Part shown: piece by piece, positions 1 to 6,989 of the stretch
How positions within the stretch are numbered: position 1 is the stretch's first letter
How the letters are laid out: each line of letters starts with the position of its first letter
DNA from: Acidobacteriaceae bacterium
GTDB lineage: Bacteria; Acidobacteriota; Terriglobia; Terriglobales; Acidobacteriaceae
DNA: 8,968 nt
Direction of reading: 5' to 3'
Assembly: GCA_030039895.1 (NCBI GenBank)
Contig: JASHUR010000035.1
Span: forward strand, 1-8,968
Program-made: the position numbers and the translations under genes
The notes under the pieces: generated by a model
What the model was told of the DNA's origin: nothing
The model's input: only the letters and a program-made list of their open reading frames with translations
The model's database searches: none

Positions 1-289
1 ACTCAGGAACGCTCTTCTCGCCAAAGCCCTGAGCAGTGATCGTCTCTGTATAGCGCCCGATCGGTAGATAAGCGATGCGATACACACCCGCTGAGTCGGT
101 CTTGGCTGAGGAGCTCACACCGGTGTCAAGGTTGTGGACCACGACCTGCGCTCCGGGTATAACGGCACCGGTCGTGTCAGTGACTATGCCCGTTACCGTA
201 CCTGTTACTGTCTGCGCCCTGCCTATCACTCCGCACACAAAGATGGCTGCTGCAAATGCAACCAGCATTCTGAAGAAACCAGTTTTCAT
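1..289 (-). CDS. TonB-dependent receptor, Oar-like, N-terminal part (partial)
   Basis: Only the first 96 codons lie in the window; the gene continues past position 1. The start is ATG at 289-287, preceded on the minus strand by GAGGA about 4 nt upstream, a good ribosome binding site. The product opens with a basic residue and a hydrophobic stretch (residues 8-23) and a likely signal peptidase site at GRA|Q (residue 25). Residues 27-90 read as a carboxypeptidase-regulatory-like beta-sandwich: TVTGIVTDTTGAVIPGAQV, then DSAGVYRIAYLPIGRY, ending in GF. In Acidobacteriota this arrangement begins very large outer-membrane TonB-dependent receptors of the Oar type, which import or bind large ligands, often glycans. 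The family is recognised from the domain alone; the plug and barrel are outside the window, so another surface protein with this domain is possible. It is divergent from the GH125 gene, which suggests a shared glycan-use locus. Confidence 0.75.
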   Translation of the reverse strand, partial: MKTGFFRMLVAFAAAIFVCGVIGRAQTVTGTVTGIVTDTTGAVIPGAQVVVHNLDTGVSSSAKTDSAGVYRIAYLPIGRYTETITAQGFGEKSVPE

Positions 290-315
290 TGCGTCCTCGC
301 TTTTCCGCCTCAATA

Positions 316-343
316 AAACTATGCCCTTAGATTTTTCGATCAA
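316..343 (-). promoter_or_regulatory. Candidate promoter of the TonB receptor gene
   Basis: On the minus strand TTGATC (343-338) and TAGTTT (321-316) are separated by 16 bp and sit about 27 bp upstream of the receptor ATG. The -35 box matches the sigma-70 consensus at 4 of 6 positions and the -10 box at only 3 of 6, so this is a weak, position-supported guess. Confidence 0.25.
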
Positions 344-591
344 TTCCAGCCCCATCTTTCAACTGTCGCAGGGTTGGTTTGTGCAACTCATTGTGTTCAA
401 CGCGAATTTCCATCGAAGGCCGTCTGTCCTACTGAATTTCAGGCCCAGCACTGACCGACAAAATAACGTGGAATAAAGATAGACCCAAAATGATCGAATT
501 GTCCATCCAGAAATGACTATTTTGAACAAACCAAGACCCTCTCTGTTGAAATCAGCATAAAATGGCCCTCAGAGCGCTTTCATAGATGTAG

Positions 592-614
592 ATTTTGAGC
601 AGTTCATTCAAAAT
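592..614. repeat. Inverted repeat ATTTTGA-N9-TCAAAAT
   Basis: A perfect 7-bp inverted repeat (592-598 and 608-614) with a 9-nt centre lies in the divergent spacer. A third copy of ATTTTGA lies at 519-525. The size and symmetry would suit a dimeric regulator, but the arms are short and AT-rich, so chance is possible. Confidence 0.3.
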
Positions 615-690
615 GACGCAGAGGTCAATTGGCCTTAAATCGGCATCTTCCGCGTAAATTTATGGAGGCTTTTCCTGCTGCGATTTGGAT

Positions 691-698
691 AAACGTTT
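691..698. promoter_or_regulatory. AAACGTTT palindrome, possible LacI-family operator core
   Basis: The 8-bp palindrome AAACGTTT has a central CG, the hallmark of many LacI/GalR-family operators, and lies about 215 bp upstream of a sugar-hydrolase gene. The flanks are not symmetric and no LacI-family gene is visible in the window, so this is a weak candidate. Confidence 0.15.
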
Positions 699-900
699 TC
701 GGACAAAGCGTGAGTGGATGCTCGCTGAGATTATGCCTGAATGAAGAAGAGCGTAGTCGAGCTCAGCGTCTCTCACGCTGCGATCGTCGCGTCGTGTTTG
801 GATTAGGCATGGAGTCAAACGTGCGGGTCGGTGCCGCTCCCGAGCTCGCGCTCCCTTTGCTAACTCCATATGATGATCGATGACTGCCCAAAATATATAT

Positions 901-914
901 AAAGGAGTAAATTG
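901..914 (+). promoter_or_regulatory. Ribosome binding site fixing a TTG start
   Basis: AAAGGAG (901-907) is followed by TAAA and the TTG start codon (912-914). This strong Shine-Dalgarno sequence is what decides the unusual start of the GH125 gene. Confidence 0.75.
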
Positions 915-2396
915 AGCACTAATCCACCCAACTCCGGCGTCACACGCCGCGCTCTTCTGCGCGGCGCGGCGGTTGCTGTCACAGCTGCAGCCGCCTCTCA
1001 AAGCGGCTTTATGTCTGCTGCAGATGCACAGATCGCACCGACTGACCAGCTTACTCATCGACCGCCTCCCGCCGAGCGGCGCTTCACCAGTCCTGCGGTC
1101 GAGGCCGCCATCCGCCATGTGTCACAGCAGATCACCGACCCAGTGCTCGCGCTGATCTTCTCTAACTGTCTGCCCAATACGCTCGATACGACCGTCTATC
1201 CCGGCACACGCAACGGCAAGCCGGACACGTTCGTCATCACCGGGGACATCGATGCGATGTGGCTCCGCGATTCCTCGGCGCAGGTATGGCCCTATCTCCC
1301 CTTCTGTAAAGAGGACCCGAAGTTGTCTTCCTTAATTGAAGGGGTCATCCGCCGGCAAACCCGCTATGTCCTTATTGATCCCTACGCCAACGCATTTTTG
1401 CGAAATTCGACGAGCAAGCCACTTCCCTGGGCGGTCCATGATGACACAACAATGAAACCCGGTGTCGGCGAACGCAAGTGGGAGATTGACTCACTCTGTT
1501 ACACAATCCGCCTTGCACACGGATACTGGAGAGCAACCGGTAACACCGCTCCCTTCGATGCTGACTGGCTGGAGGCGGCCCATGCGATTGTCCGCACCTT
1601 TCGTGAGCAGCAGCGAAAGCATGGCCACGGTCCGTACCATTTCCAGCGGGCTTCCGAGCAGCCGACAGACACCCTTCCTTTGGATGGCTACGGCAACCCC
1701 GCACGTCCGGTTGGGCTCATCTACTCAGGTTTTCGCCCCTCAGACGATGCCTGTATCTTTCCGCTTTTTGTTCCGGCCAATCTCTTTGCCGTAACCAGTC
1801 TCAGACAGCTCGCCATCATGGCCGGCAATGTGGCACAAGATACTACGCTTGCAAATGAGTGCAACTCCCTTGCTGACGAAGTCGCGGCAGCCCTCGCACA
1901 ATACGGCCAGATTGAAACAAAGAACCACGGACGCATTTGGGCTTATGAAGTTGATGGCTACGGCGACACCCTGCGCATGGACGACGCCAATGCACCCGGT
2001 CTCGTCTCGTTAGATTATCTCGGCTGCGTTTCGCCTGAGGGGCGCGCTCTCTATGAGCGATCGCGCGCATTTGCGCTCTCCGGTGATAATCCCTACTTCT
2101 TTCGAGGATCGGCGGCAGAAGGCATCGGCGGACCACATATCGGCTTGGGCTATATCTGGCCGATGTCGATCACTTTCCGCGCGATGACAAGTAAAAACGA
2201 TCAGGAGATCCTGCAATGCCTTCGCTGGTTGCGAGACACCACCGCTGGGACCCACTTCATGCATGAATCCTTCTGGAAAGACGATCCGGCAAAATATACA
2301 CGTCCCTGGTTTGCATGGGCGAATACCCTGTTCGGTGAACTTATTCTGAATCTCGCCGACCAAAAGCCCTATCTGCTTCGCAGCACGTTTGCATAA
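912..2396 (+). CDS. Tat-exported GH125 exo-alpha-1,6-mannosidase
   Basis: The 494-residue product matches glycoside hydrolase family 125 (old name DUF1237), metal-independent inverting enzymes that remove terminal alpha-1,6-linked mannose from N-glycans or yeast-type mannan. The start is TTG at 912, with AAAGGAG 4 nt upstream. It is preferred over the first internal Met (residue 34) because only it includes the twin-arginine signal TRRALLRGAA (residues 11-20), which is followed by an Ala-rich stretch and a likely cut at ADA|Q (residue 39). Family landmarks visible are GDIDAMWLRDSSAQVWPY (111-128), FRPSDDA (274-280, probable acid Asp278 or Asp279), GIGGPHIGLGYIWPMSI (404-420) and FMHESF (449-454, probable base Glu452), followed by the WFAWANTLFGELI block. 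The catalytic assignments follow what I recall of the characterised streptococcal enzyme and are not aligned. Length after signal removal is near the family norm of about 430. It should act folded in the periplasm or outside the cell, consistent with the divergent receptor gene. It stands alone on its strand. Confidence 0.9.
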   Translation: MSTNPPNSGVTRRALLRGAAVAVTAAAASQSGFMSAADAQIAPTDQLTHRPPPAERRFTSPAVEAAIRHVSQQITDPVLALIFSNCLPNTLDTTVYPGTRNGKPDTFVITGDIDAMWLRDSSAQVWPYLPFCKEDPKLSSLIEGVIRRQTRYVLIDPYANAFLRNSTSKPLPWAVHDDTTMKPGVGERKWEIDSLCYTIRLAHGYWRATGNTAPFDADWLEAAHAIVRTFREQQRKHGHGPYHFQRASEQPTDTLPLDGYGNPARPVGLIYSGFRPSDDACIFPLFVPANLFAVTSLRQLAIMAGNVAQDTTLANECNSLADEVAAALAQYGQIETKNHGRIWAYEVDGYGDTLRMDDANAPGLVSLDYLGCVSPEGRALYERSRAFALSGDNPYFFRGSAAEGIGGPHIGLGYIWPMSITFRAMTSKNDQEILQCLRWLRDTTAGTHFMHESFWKDDPAKYTRPWFAWANTLFGELILNLADQKPYLLRSTFA

Positions 2397-2479
2397 AGAA
2401 ACGACACGGAATCAGCCCCGGGGAGATGCGCGCAGCGCCCTTCCACGCGAGACCGTCTGCAGTGCTGCACACTCATTTC

Positions 2480-2596
2480 ATGCACGTTCTTATCATTGAA
2501 GATGAACTGAATCTTGTTGAGAATCTGACTGCAGCGATCACGGAGACTGGCTTCGTTATGAATCACACAGCAGTCGATGCTGGTATCTGGCGATGA
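2480..2596 (+). pseudogene. Truncated OmpR-family response regulator, N-terminal remnant
   Basis: From ATG at 2480 the frame reads 38 codons to TGA at 2594-2596. The product begins MHVLIIEDELNLVENL and continues AAITETGFVMNHTAVDAG, which is the typical opening of an OmpR/PhoB-type receiver domain: beta-1, the acidic Glu-Asp pair (residues 7-8), helix 1 and beta-2. The similarity stops near residue 35. The phosphoacceptor Asp near residue 51, the Thr/Ser and Lys of the active site and the whole DNA-binding domain are absent. The last roughly 34 bp lie antisense inside the 3' end of the RND pump gene, which is intact, so the break looks like a deletion or rearrangement joining two loci. No good ribosome binding site is visible upstream. 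It cannot work as a regulator. An expressed short peptide is conceivable but unlikely. Confidence 0.7.
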
Positions 2597-5500
2597 CGAT
2601 CGCGAGTGAGGAGATAGTAGGCGGTCGGAGTCACGATCAAGCTCAAAACCATAGAAATCAGCAAGCCTCCGATCACCGCAATTGCCAGAGGTTGCAGCAT
2701 CTGCGAGCCAGAGCCGACAGCAAAAGCCAGAGGCAGCATTCCACAGATTGCTGCCGTGGCTGTCATCAGGATCGGGCGAAGCCGGCGCTGGGCTGCGTGG
2801 ATCATCGCGTCACGCGGGGACATCCCCTCTGACCTTGCGCGCTCATCAGCATCAAGTAGCAGGATCCCGTTTTTCGCAACAATGCCAATGACCATGATAA
2901 GCCCCATGAACGATGCAACATTGAAGGTAGTCCCAGTAATCAAGAGCCCGAAGATGACGCCTGCCGTTGACAGCACAGATGATAATAGGATCGAAATGGG
3001 CGCGGAAAAGCTGCGGAACTCAGCGAGAAGCACACCAAAAACCAACGCGAGTGAAAGCAAAAGCACACGCAGAAGCTCCCGGAACGACTCTTGCTGTAAT
3101 TGATATGTTCCACCATAGACGATATGCACCGCGGGAGGCAGATGCATGCTGTTAACAATCTGACGGATACGACTGACTGCAGTTCCCAGGTCCGAGCCTT
3201 CAAGCCTGGCCGTGACAACAACCAGACGTTGTAAATTCTCACGGAGAATCTCGTTCTGTGGGGGAAGTTGTCTGATTATCGCGAGAGACCCCAGCGTCGC
3301 AGTCTTGCCGGTGGAGCTATTGAATACGGTGTTCTCTATGGTGTCCAGCGATGCTCGTGTTTCCTGGCCAAGACGTATGCGCACAGTGTAGGGACGCCCG
3401 TTGGCGATCAGCGGCTCCGACACAGTTACCCCGTCAAGGATAGACGTTGCGTCTTCCGCGACCTCAACAGGCGTAAAGCCCATTCGTGCTGCAGCGACCG
3501 GATCAACCTGAAAAGTAGTGGCGGGTCCACTGATGGTATTGTCGATTCCGTTCTCCACGTCGACCACACCTTTCACGTTGCTGATTGCGTCGGCAACACG
3601 AGGCGCAAGAATATTCAGCAGCGCAGGATCATGTGCAAAAATCTTGATCTGTATCGGCTCAGGTGCATTGGATAAATCCCCGATGTTGTCCTGTAGCACC
3701 TGTGTAAACTCTACATCGAGTTCCGGCTCTGTTTTGTGTATGCGTGCGCGGGCCTCTGCCATGATCGCATCAATGCCACGGTGCCGGTTGCTCTTGAGCT
3801 TCACGGTGATGTCGCCGGTATTCGCCTCCGTGACAGCGGCCAATCCCATCTGCAACCCAGTGCGTCGAGATGTACTCTCCACCTCGGGAATACTATGGAG
3901 AATCTGGTACACGTGATTGAGAACACGATTGGTTTCAGCGAGCGAACTGCCCGCCGGCATGATGTAGTCGAGGATGAACCCGCCCTCATCCATTTCCGGT
4001 AGAAGATCGGAACCGAGACTGCGATAGCCGAACCAGGTCCCTGCGACCAGAAGCACGCAGAGGCCAAACAGTATCCCTGGCTTGCGCAGGGCCCATTCCA
4101 ACGCTGCGGCGTGCTTTCCAATGACCCATGCCATTGTCCGGTCCGTATGATGCTCGCGCGGCTTTGTCGCGTCGGCATGCGAGCGGAGAAGGGTGAGGCT
4201 AAGACCTGGAGTCCAGGTCAGCGCGAGAACTAAAGAGGTTAATAGGGCAACGGTCATGGTAATTGCGAGCGCCCTAAAGAAACTGCCGGTAACGCCTGTA
4301 ACTGACACAAGCGGTAAAAACACGACCACAGGTGTGATTGTGGAACCAAGCAATGGGATCACTAATTCACGCAACGCCAAACGCGCAGCTTGCACTCGGT
4401 TCTCGCCCTGATCGCGATGAAGAACAATATTTTCGACCACCACAATCGCATCGTCGATCACCAGACCAATCGCGGCGGCCAGTCCGCCAAGGGTCATCAG
4501 GTTGAAACTCTCCCCAACGATCCACAGAAACAGAACCGTGATCGCCAGGGTGACGGGGATTACTAGTCCTGCAACAAGTGAAGAAGTCCAGTCGCCCAGA
4601 AATAGAAACATCGTGACGCAAGCAAGCAGAAGGCCGATCAGAATTGCATCGCGAACGCTTCGTATGCTGTTCCGCACCAGCTCCGATTGATCGTAAAAGG
4701 GAGTGAACTGAACGCCGGAAGGCAGAGATTTCTTCAACTGCTGTACCTCACGGGCGACCGCATCCGCAACGGCGACCGTGTTGCTCGAAGGCTGTCGGGC
4801 AATGTTCAGCAAAACTGCCGGCTTGCCATTCGCGGTAACGGCGGTATAGACAGGCATTACGCCTCGTTCCACTGTCGCCACATCAGAGACATGAACCGGC
4901 GCACCGCCCGGAGTCACCTTGACAACAAGATTCGCCAGCTCCTGTACATCATGAACCTGTGCTCCAACCAGACTGAGAATCAGTTCGTGGTGGTCCTGGT
5001 AAAGCCCGGGCGATTGAATTATGTTCGATGACTGCACCGCGTTCACCAGATCCTGTATTGTGATGCCGGCATTTTGCATGAGCGCCATGTGAGGCACTAT
5101 ATGGAACTCCGGCACCTGACCACCCTGCACAGTGACAGTACTGACACCCGCAACTCGATTCAGTGGAGGCTTTAACTGATAGGTCGCAATCTCCCAGAGC
5201 TCAGTTTGCGAGAGCGCATTTGAAGTAAGGCTGTAACCGAGAATTGGAAACGTCGCAAATGTAAGCCGGTTTGTAGTTATAGTCGCTGTATTGGGCAACG
5301 TTTGCCGAACACTGCTAAGCGCAGAATTTACAAGTTGCAGCGTCCGGTACATATCGACGTTCCAGTTGAAAAAGAGGCTGACCTCGGCTTCGCCGCGGCT
5401 GGTTGTGGAACGGACTGTCACTAGCCCCGGGACGGAATTCACCGCATTCTCGATCGGCCTGGTGATGGTCACTTCCATCTGTTCGACAGGCATTACGCCG

Positions 5501-5679
5501 TTGTCGACGCCAATTACGACTCGCGGAAAATTCGTCTCGGGAAATACCGCAATGGGTACCTGCTGCAGTGCATAAATGCCCGCTAATGAAAGGACAATCA
5601 AGAAGAAGAAAATCGCTCCGCGGTACCGGACCAGCCAGAATTGCTCATCTTTTGCCGAGAAGACTCGGGGTCCGCTCAT
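2563..5679 (-). CDS. RND efflux pump, inner-membrane permease (HAE-like)
   Basis: The 1038-residue product has the normal full length of an AcrB/CusA-type RND permease, the proton-driven inner-membrane engine of a tripartite exporter. Visible in order are: TM1 (about residues 22-40); the first periplasmic porter loop starting with PIAVFPETNFP; a TM2-6 block from about 342 to 500 containing the TM4 motif GLVIDDAIVVVEN, with the proton-relay Asp pair near 409-410; the second periplasmic loop (about 555-865); and TM8-12, with the TM10 motif GIVAKNGILLLD, whose Lys near 936 corresponds to AcrB Lys940. The metal-pump signature DFG...DGA of CzcA is absent, favouring organic substrates; the actual substrate is unknown. 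The start chosen is ATG at 5679, overlapping the adaptor stop as TGATG with GAGG upstream; a TTG one codon earlier is possible. The tail after TM12 is short (about 13 residues) and overlaps the response-regulator remnant antisense. Confidence 0.92.
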   Translation of the reverse strand: MSGPRVFSAKDEQFWLVRYRGAIFFFLIVLSLAGIYALQQVPIAVFPETNFPRVVIGVDNGVMPVEQMEVTITRPIENAVNSVPGLVTVRSTTSRGEAEVSLFFNWNVDMYRTLQLVNSALSSVRQTLPNTATITTNRLTFATFPILGYSLTSNALSQTELWEIATYQLKPPLNRVAGVSTVTVQGGQVPEFHIVPHMALMQNAGITIQDLVNAVQSSNIIQSPGLYQDHHELILSLVGAQVHDVQELANLVVKVTPGGAPVHVSDVATVERGVMPVYTAVTANGKPAVLLNIARQPSSNTVAVADAVAREVQQLKKSLPSGVQFTPFYDQSELVRNSIRSVRDAILIGLLLACVTMFLFLGDWTSSLVAGLVIPVTLAITVLFLWIVGESFNLMTLGGLAAAIGLVIDDAIVVVENIVLHRDQGENRVQAARLALRELVIPLLGSTITPVVVFLPLVSVTGVTGSFFRALAITMTVALLTSLVLALTWTPGLSLTLLRSHADATKPREHHTDRTMAWVIGKHAAALEWALRKPGILFGLCVLLVAGTWFGYRSLGSDLLPEMDEGGFILDYIMPAGSSLAETNRVLNHVYQILHSIPEVESTSRRTGLQMGLAAVTEANTGDITVKLKSNRHRGIDAIMAEARARIHKTEPELDVEFTQVLQDNIGDLSNAPEPIQIKIFAHDPALLNILAPRVADAISNVKGVVDVENGIDNTISGPATTFQVDPVAAARMGFTPVEVAEDATSILDGVTVSEPLIANGRPYTVRIRLGQETRASLDTIENTVFNSSTGKTATLGSLAIIRQLPPQNEILRENLQRLVVVTARLEGSDLGTAVSRIRQIVNSMHLPPAVHIVYGGTYQLQQESFRELLRVLLLSLALVFGVLLAEFRSFSAPISILLSSVLSTAGVIFGLLITGTTFNVASFMGLIMVIGIVAKNGILLLDADERARSEGMSPRDAMIHAAQRRLRPILMTATAAICGMLPLAFAVGSGSQMLQPLAIAVIGGLLISMVLSLIVTPTAYYLLTRDRHRQIPASTAV

Positions 5680-6989
5680 CAATTTGCCTCGCCGCTTCCA
5701 TCTCTGCTGCCATCCGGGCTGCCGATTCGCACTTTGGTTCCGTTATCCAGTCCATATGCACCCGAAGTGATGACCATTTCATCCGCTTTCAGGCCGTTGG
5801 TTATCTGAACATCTTCACCGTTATTTATGCCCACAGCCACAGTTCTTCGGTGTGCTTCCCCATCACTGCCGATGACCATGACGGACTTACTTCCGTCCTC
5901 GGCAGTCAGCAGGGCGGAGATGGGGACCTGCATTGCGTCAGCGACCGTACGCCCTATGATGATGACGCGGACTGGGCTCCCCGCTTTGTAATGCCCTTGC
6001 GGATTCTCGACTCTCAGCCAGACTTCAATGGTCGTACTCCCGGGATCGAGCGCAGGACTTATCAGAGACACCGTGGCAGGTACCGGCGCAGCAACTCCCG
6101 GAACCTCGACCTGCGCCTTACCTCCTAATTTGAGCCGCTGCGCAACCATTTGGGCCAGGTGGACCTTCGCAATGAGCACCGACGTATTCATAACGGTGAC
6201 AAGCGGCGTGCCTGCGTTCGCCATATCCCCAGGAAACAGTGGGCGGTCGGTTACAACTCCACTGATAGGGCTCTTTATCTGTGTAAACGAAAGCTGTGCT
6301 TCGGCGGCCTGGTATCTGCCTTTCGCCGCCTTTAGCTGTCCCTGTGCCTGCTTGAGCGCTTCCATACGGCCCACAGCCTGCAAGCCACGCAAATGGCTAA
6401 GTGCGGCCTCATATGTCGCTCTTGCCTGAACCAGAGCGGCTTTCGCCACATCAAGATCGCGGCCTGCAATCGCACCTTCGTCAAACAGCTTCTGCCTGGA
6501 GGCAACGATCGTCTCGTTTAGCTTTACTTGTGCAGTCGCCTGCTTCAAGTCCAAAATTGCCTTTTGATACTGCTCAGGCAGCAGCGCTTTTGTTTCTGTA
6601 TCGTACTCGGCCTGCGCGGCCTCATATTGCCCCTCAGAGTCCAACGCTGCTGCAGCAAGGTCCTCGTTATCAAGCGTGGCGAGCAACTGACCTGCCCTCA
6701 CACTTGATCCTCTCTGCACATAGAATTTCTTGATTGGAGCAGTCACTTTGGCTGAAATTACGGCTTCATTGAGTGGAGAGAGCATCGCATCTGCAGTGAT
6801 CTTTTCTGCTATCGGGCCTATTTCGGGCTTCTGTGCCTGAACGGTTACAAGAGCGGCGTTGAGTGTGTCGCTGGATGAGCCGCTGCAGCCCAAACTGCCC
6901 AGAGATAGCGTTACGGCTCCAGCGGCAACGAAGGTCAATTGTCTCGCATATTTGCTGACGGTCAACCTGTTACTTCTCGATTTAACCAT
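5679..6989 (-). CDS. RND efflux periplasmic adaptor (membrane fusion protein)
   Basis: This 436-residue protein bridges the pump and the outer-membrane channel. The N-terminus has a basic segment, a hydrophobic stretch (about 18-34) and Cys35 in SLGC, a near-lipobox with Ser where Leu is usual, so lipid anchoring is likely but not certain. The lipoyl half-motifs are at about 76-106 (VTAPIKKFYVQRGSSVRAGQ) and 236-268 (IKSPISGVVTDRPLFPGD), flanking a long helical hairpin (about 108-235) rich in Ala, Gln, Glu and Lys, with the hairpin tip around LFDEGAIAGRDLD (169-180). A beta-barrel (about 270-345) and a membrane-proximal domain (about 350-422, PISALL...GLDNGTKV) follow. Its ATG directly abuts the stop of the channel gene (TGAATG), with AGGGA about 9 nt upstream, and its own stop overlaps the pump start by one base. 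No metal-binding His/Met-rich region is seen, in line with a non-metal substrate. Confidence 0.92.
   Translation of the reverse strand: MVKSRSNRLTVSKYARQLTFVAAGAVTLSLGSLGCSGSSSDTLNAALVTVQAQKPEIGPIAEKITADAMLSPLNEAVISAKVTAPIKKFYVQRGSSVRAGQLLATLDNEDLAAAALDSEGQYEAAQAEYDTETKALLPEQYQKAILDLKQATAQVKLNETIVASRQKLFDEGAIAGRDLDVAKAALVQARATYEAALSHLRGLQAVGRMEALKQAQGQLKAAKGRYQAAEAQLSFTQIKSPISGVVTDRPLFPGDMANAGTPLVTVMNTSVLIAKVHLAQMVAQRLKLGGKAQVEVPGVAAPVPATVSLISPALDPGSTTIEVWLRVENPQGHYKAGSPVRVIIIGRTVADAMQVPISALLTAEDGSKSVMVIGSDGEAHRRTVAVGINNGEDVQITNGLKADEMVITSGAYGLDNGTKVRIGSPDGSRDGSGEAN

Larger units (their letters stand above)
290..911. other. Intergenic region of about 620 bp, no convincing gene
   Basis: This divergent spacer separates the receptor and mannosidase genes. 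Short open frames exist (for example 629-883 plus, and a minus frame reaching into the mannosidase gene), but none has a good ribosome binding site or a recognisable fold. The visible content is short symmetric elements: an ATTTTGA/TCAAAAT inverted repeat at 592-614, a further ATTTTGA at 519-525, an AAACGTTT palindrome at 691-698, and AT-rich sequence (887-903) just before the mannosidase start. The length is generous for two promoters and may hold operators or a decayed gene. Confidence 0.6.

Noticed and set aside
629..883. 84-codon plus-strand frame upstream of the mannosidase gene
   Set aside because: It starts at TTG without a Shine-Dalgarno sequence and shows no recognisable fold; composition looks like non-coding sequence.
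660..1118. 152-codon minus-strand frame covering the spacer and the 5' end of the mannosidase gene
   Set aside because: It overlaps the certain GH125 coding region, its sequence is Arg/Ser-rich without domain features, and it has no ribosome binding site.
2401..2479. Possible terminator between the convergent mannosidase and pump genes
   Set aside because: Only small palindromes (CCCCGGGG near 2416, TGCAG-TG-CTGCA at 2458-2469) are present, without a T-tract, so no terminator can be supported.
5568..6128. 186-codon open frame on the plus strand
   Set aside because: It lies antisense to the well-supported pump and adaptor genes, has no recognisable domain, and is explained by the codon pattern of the opposite strand.
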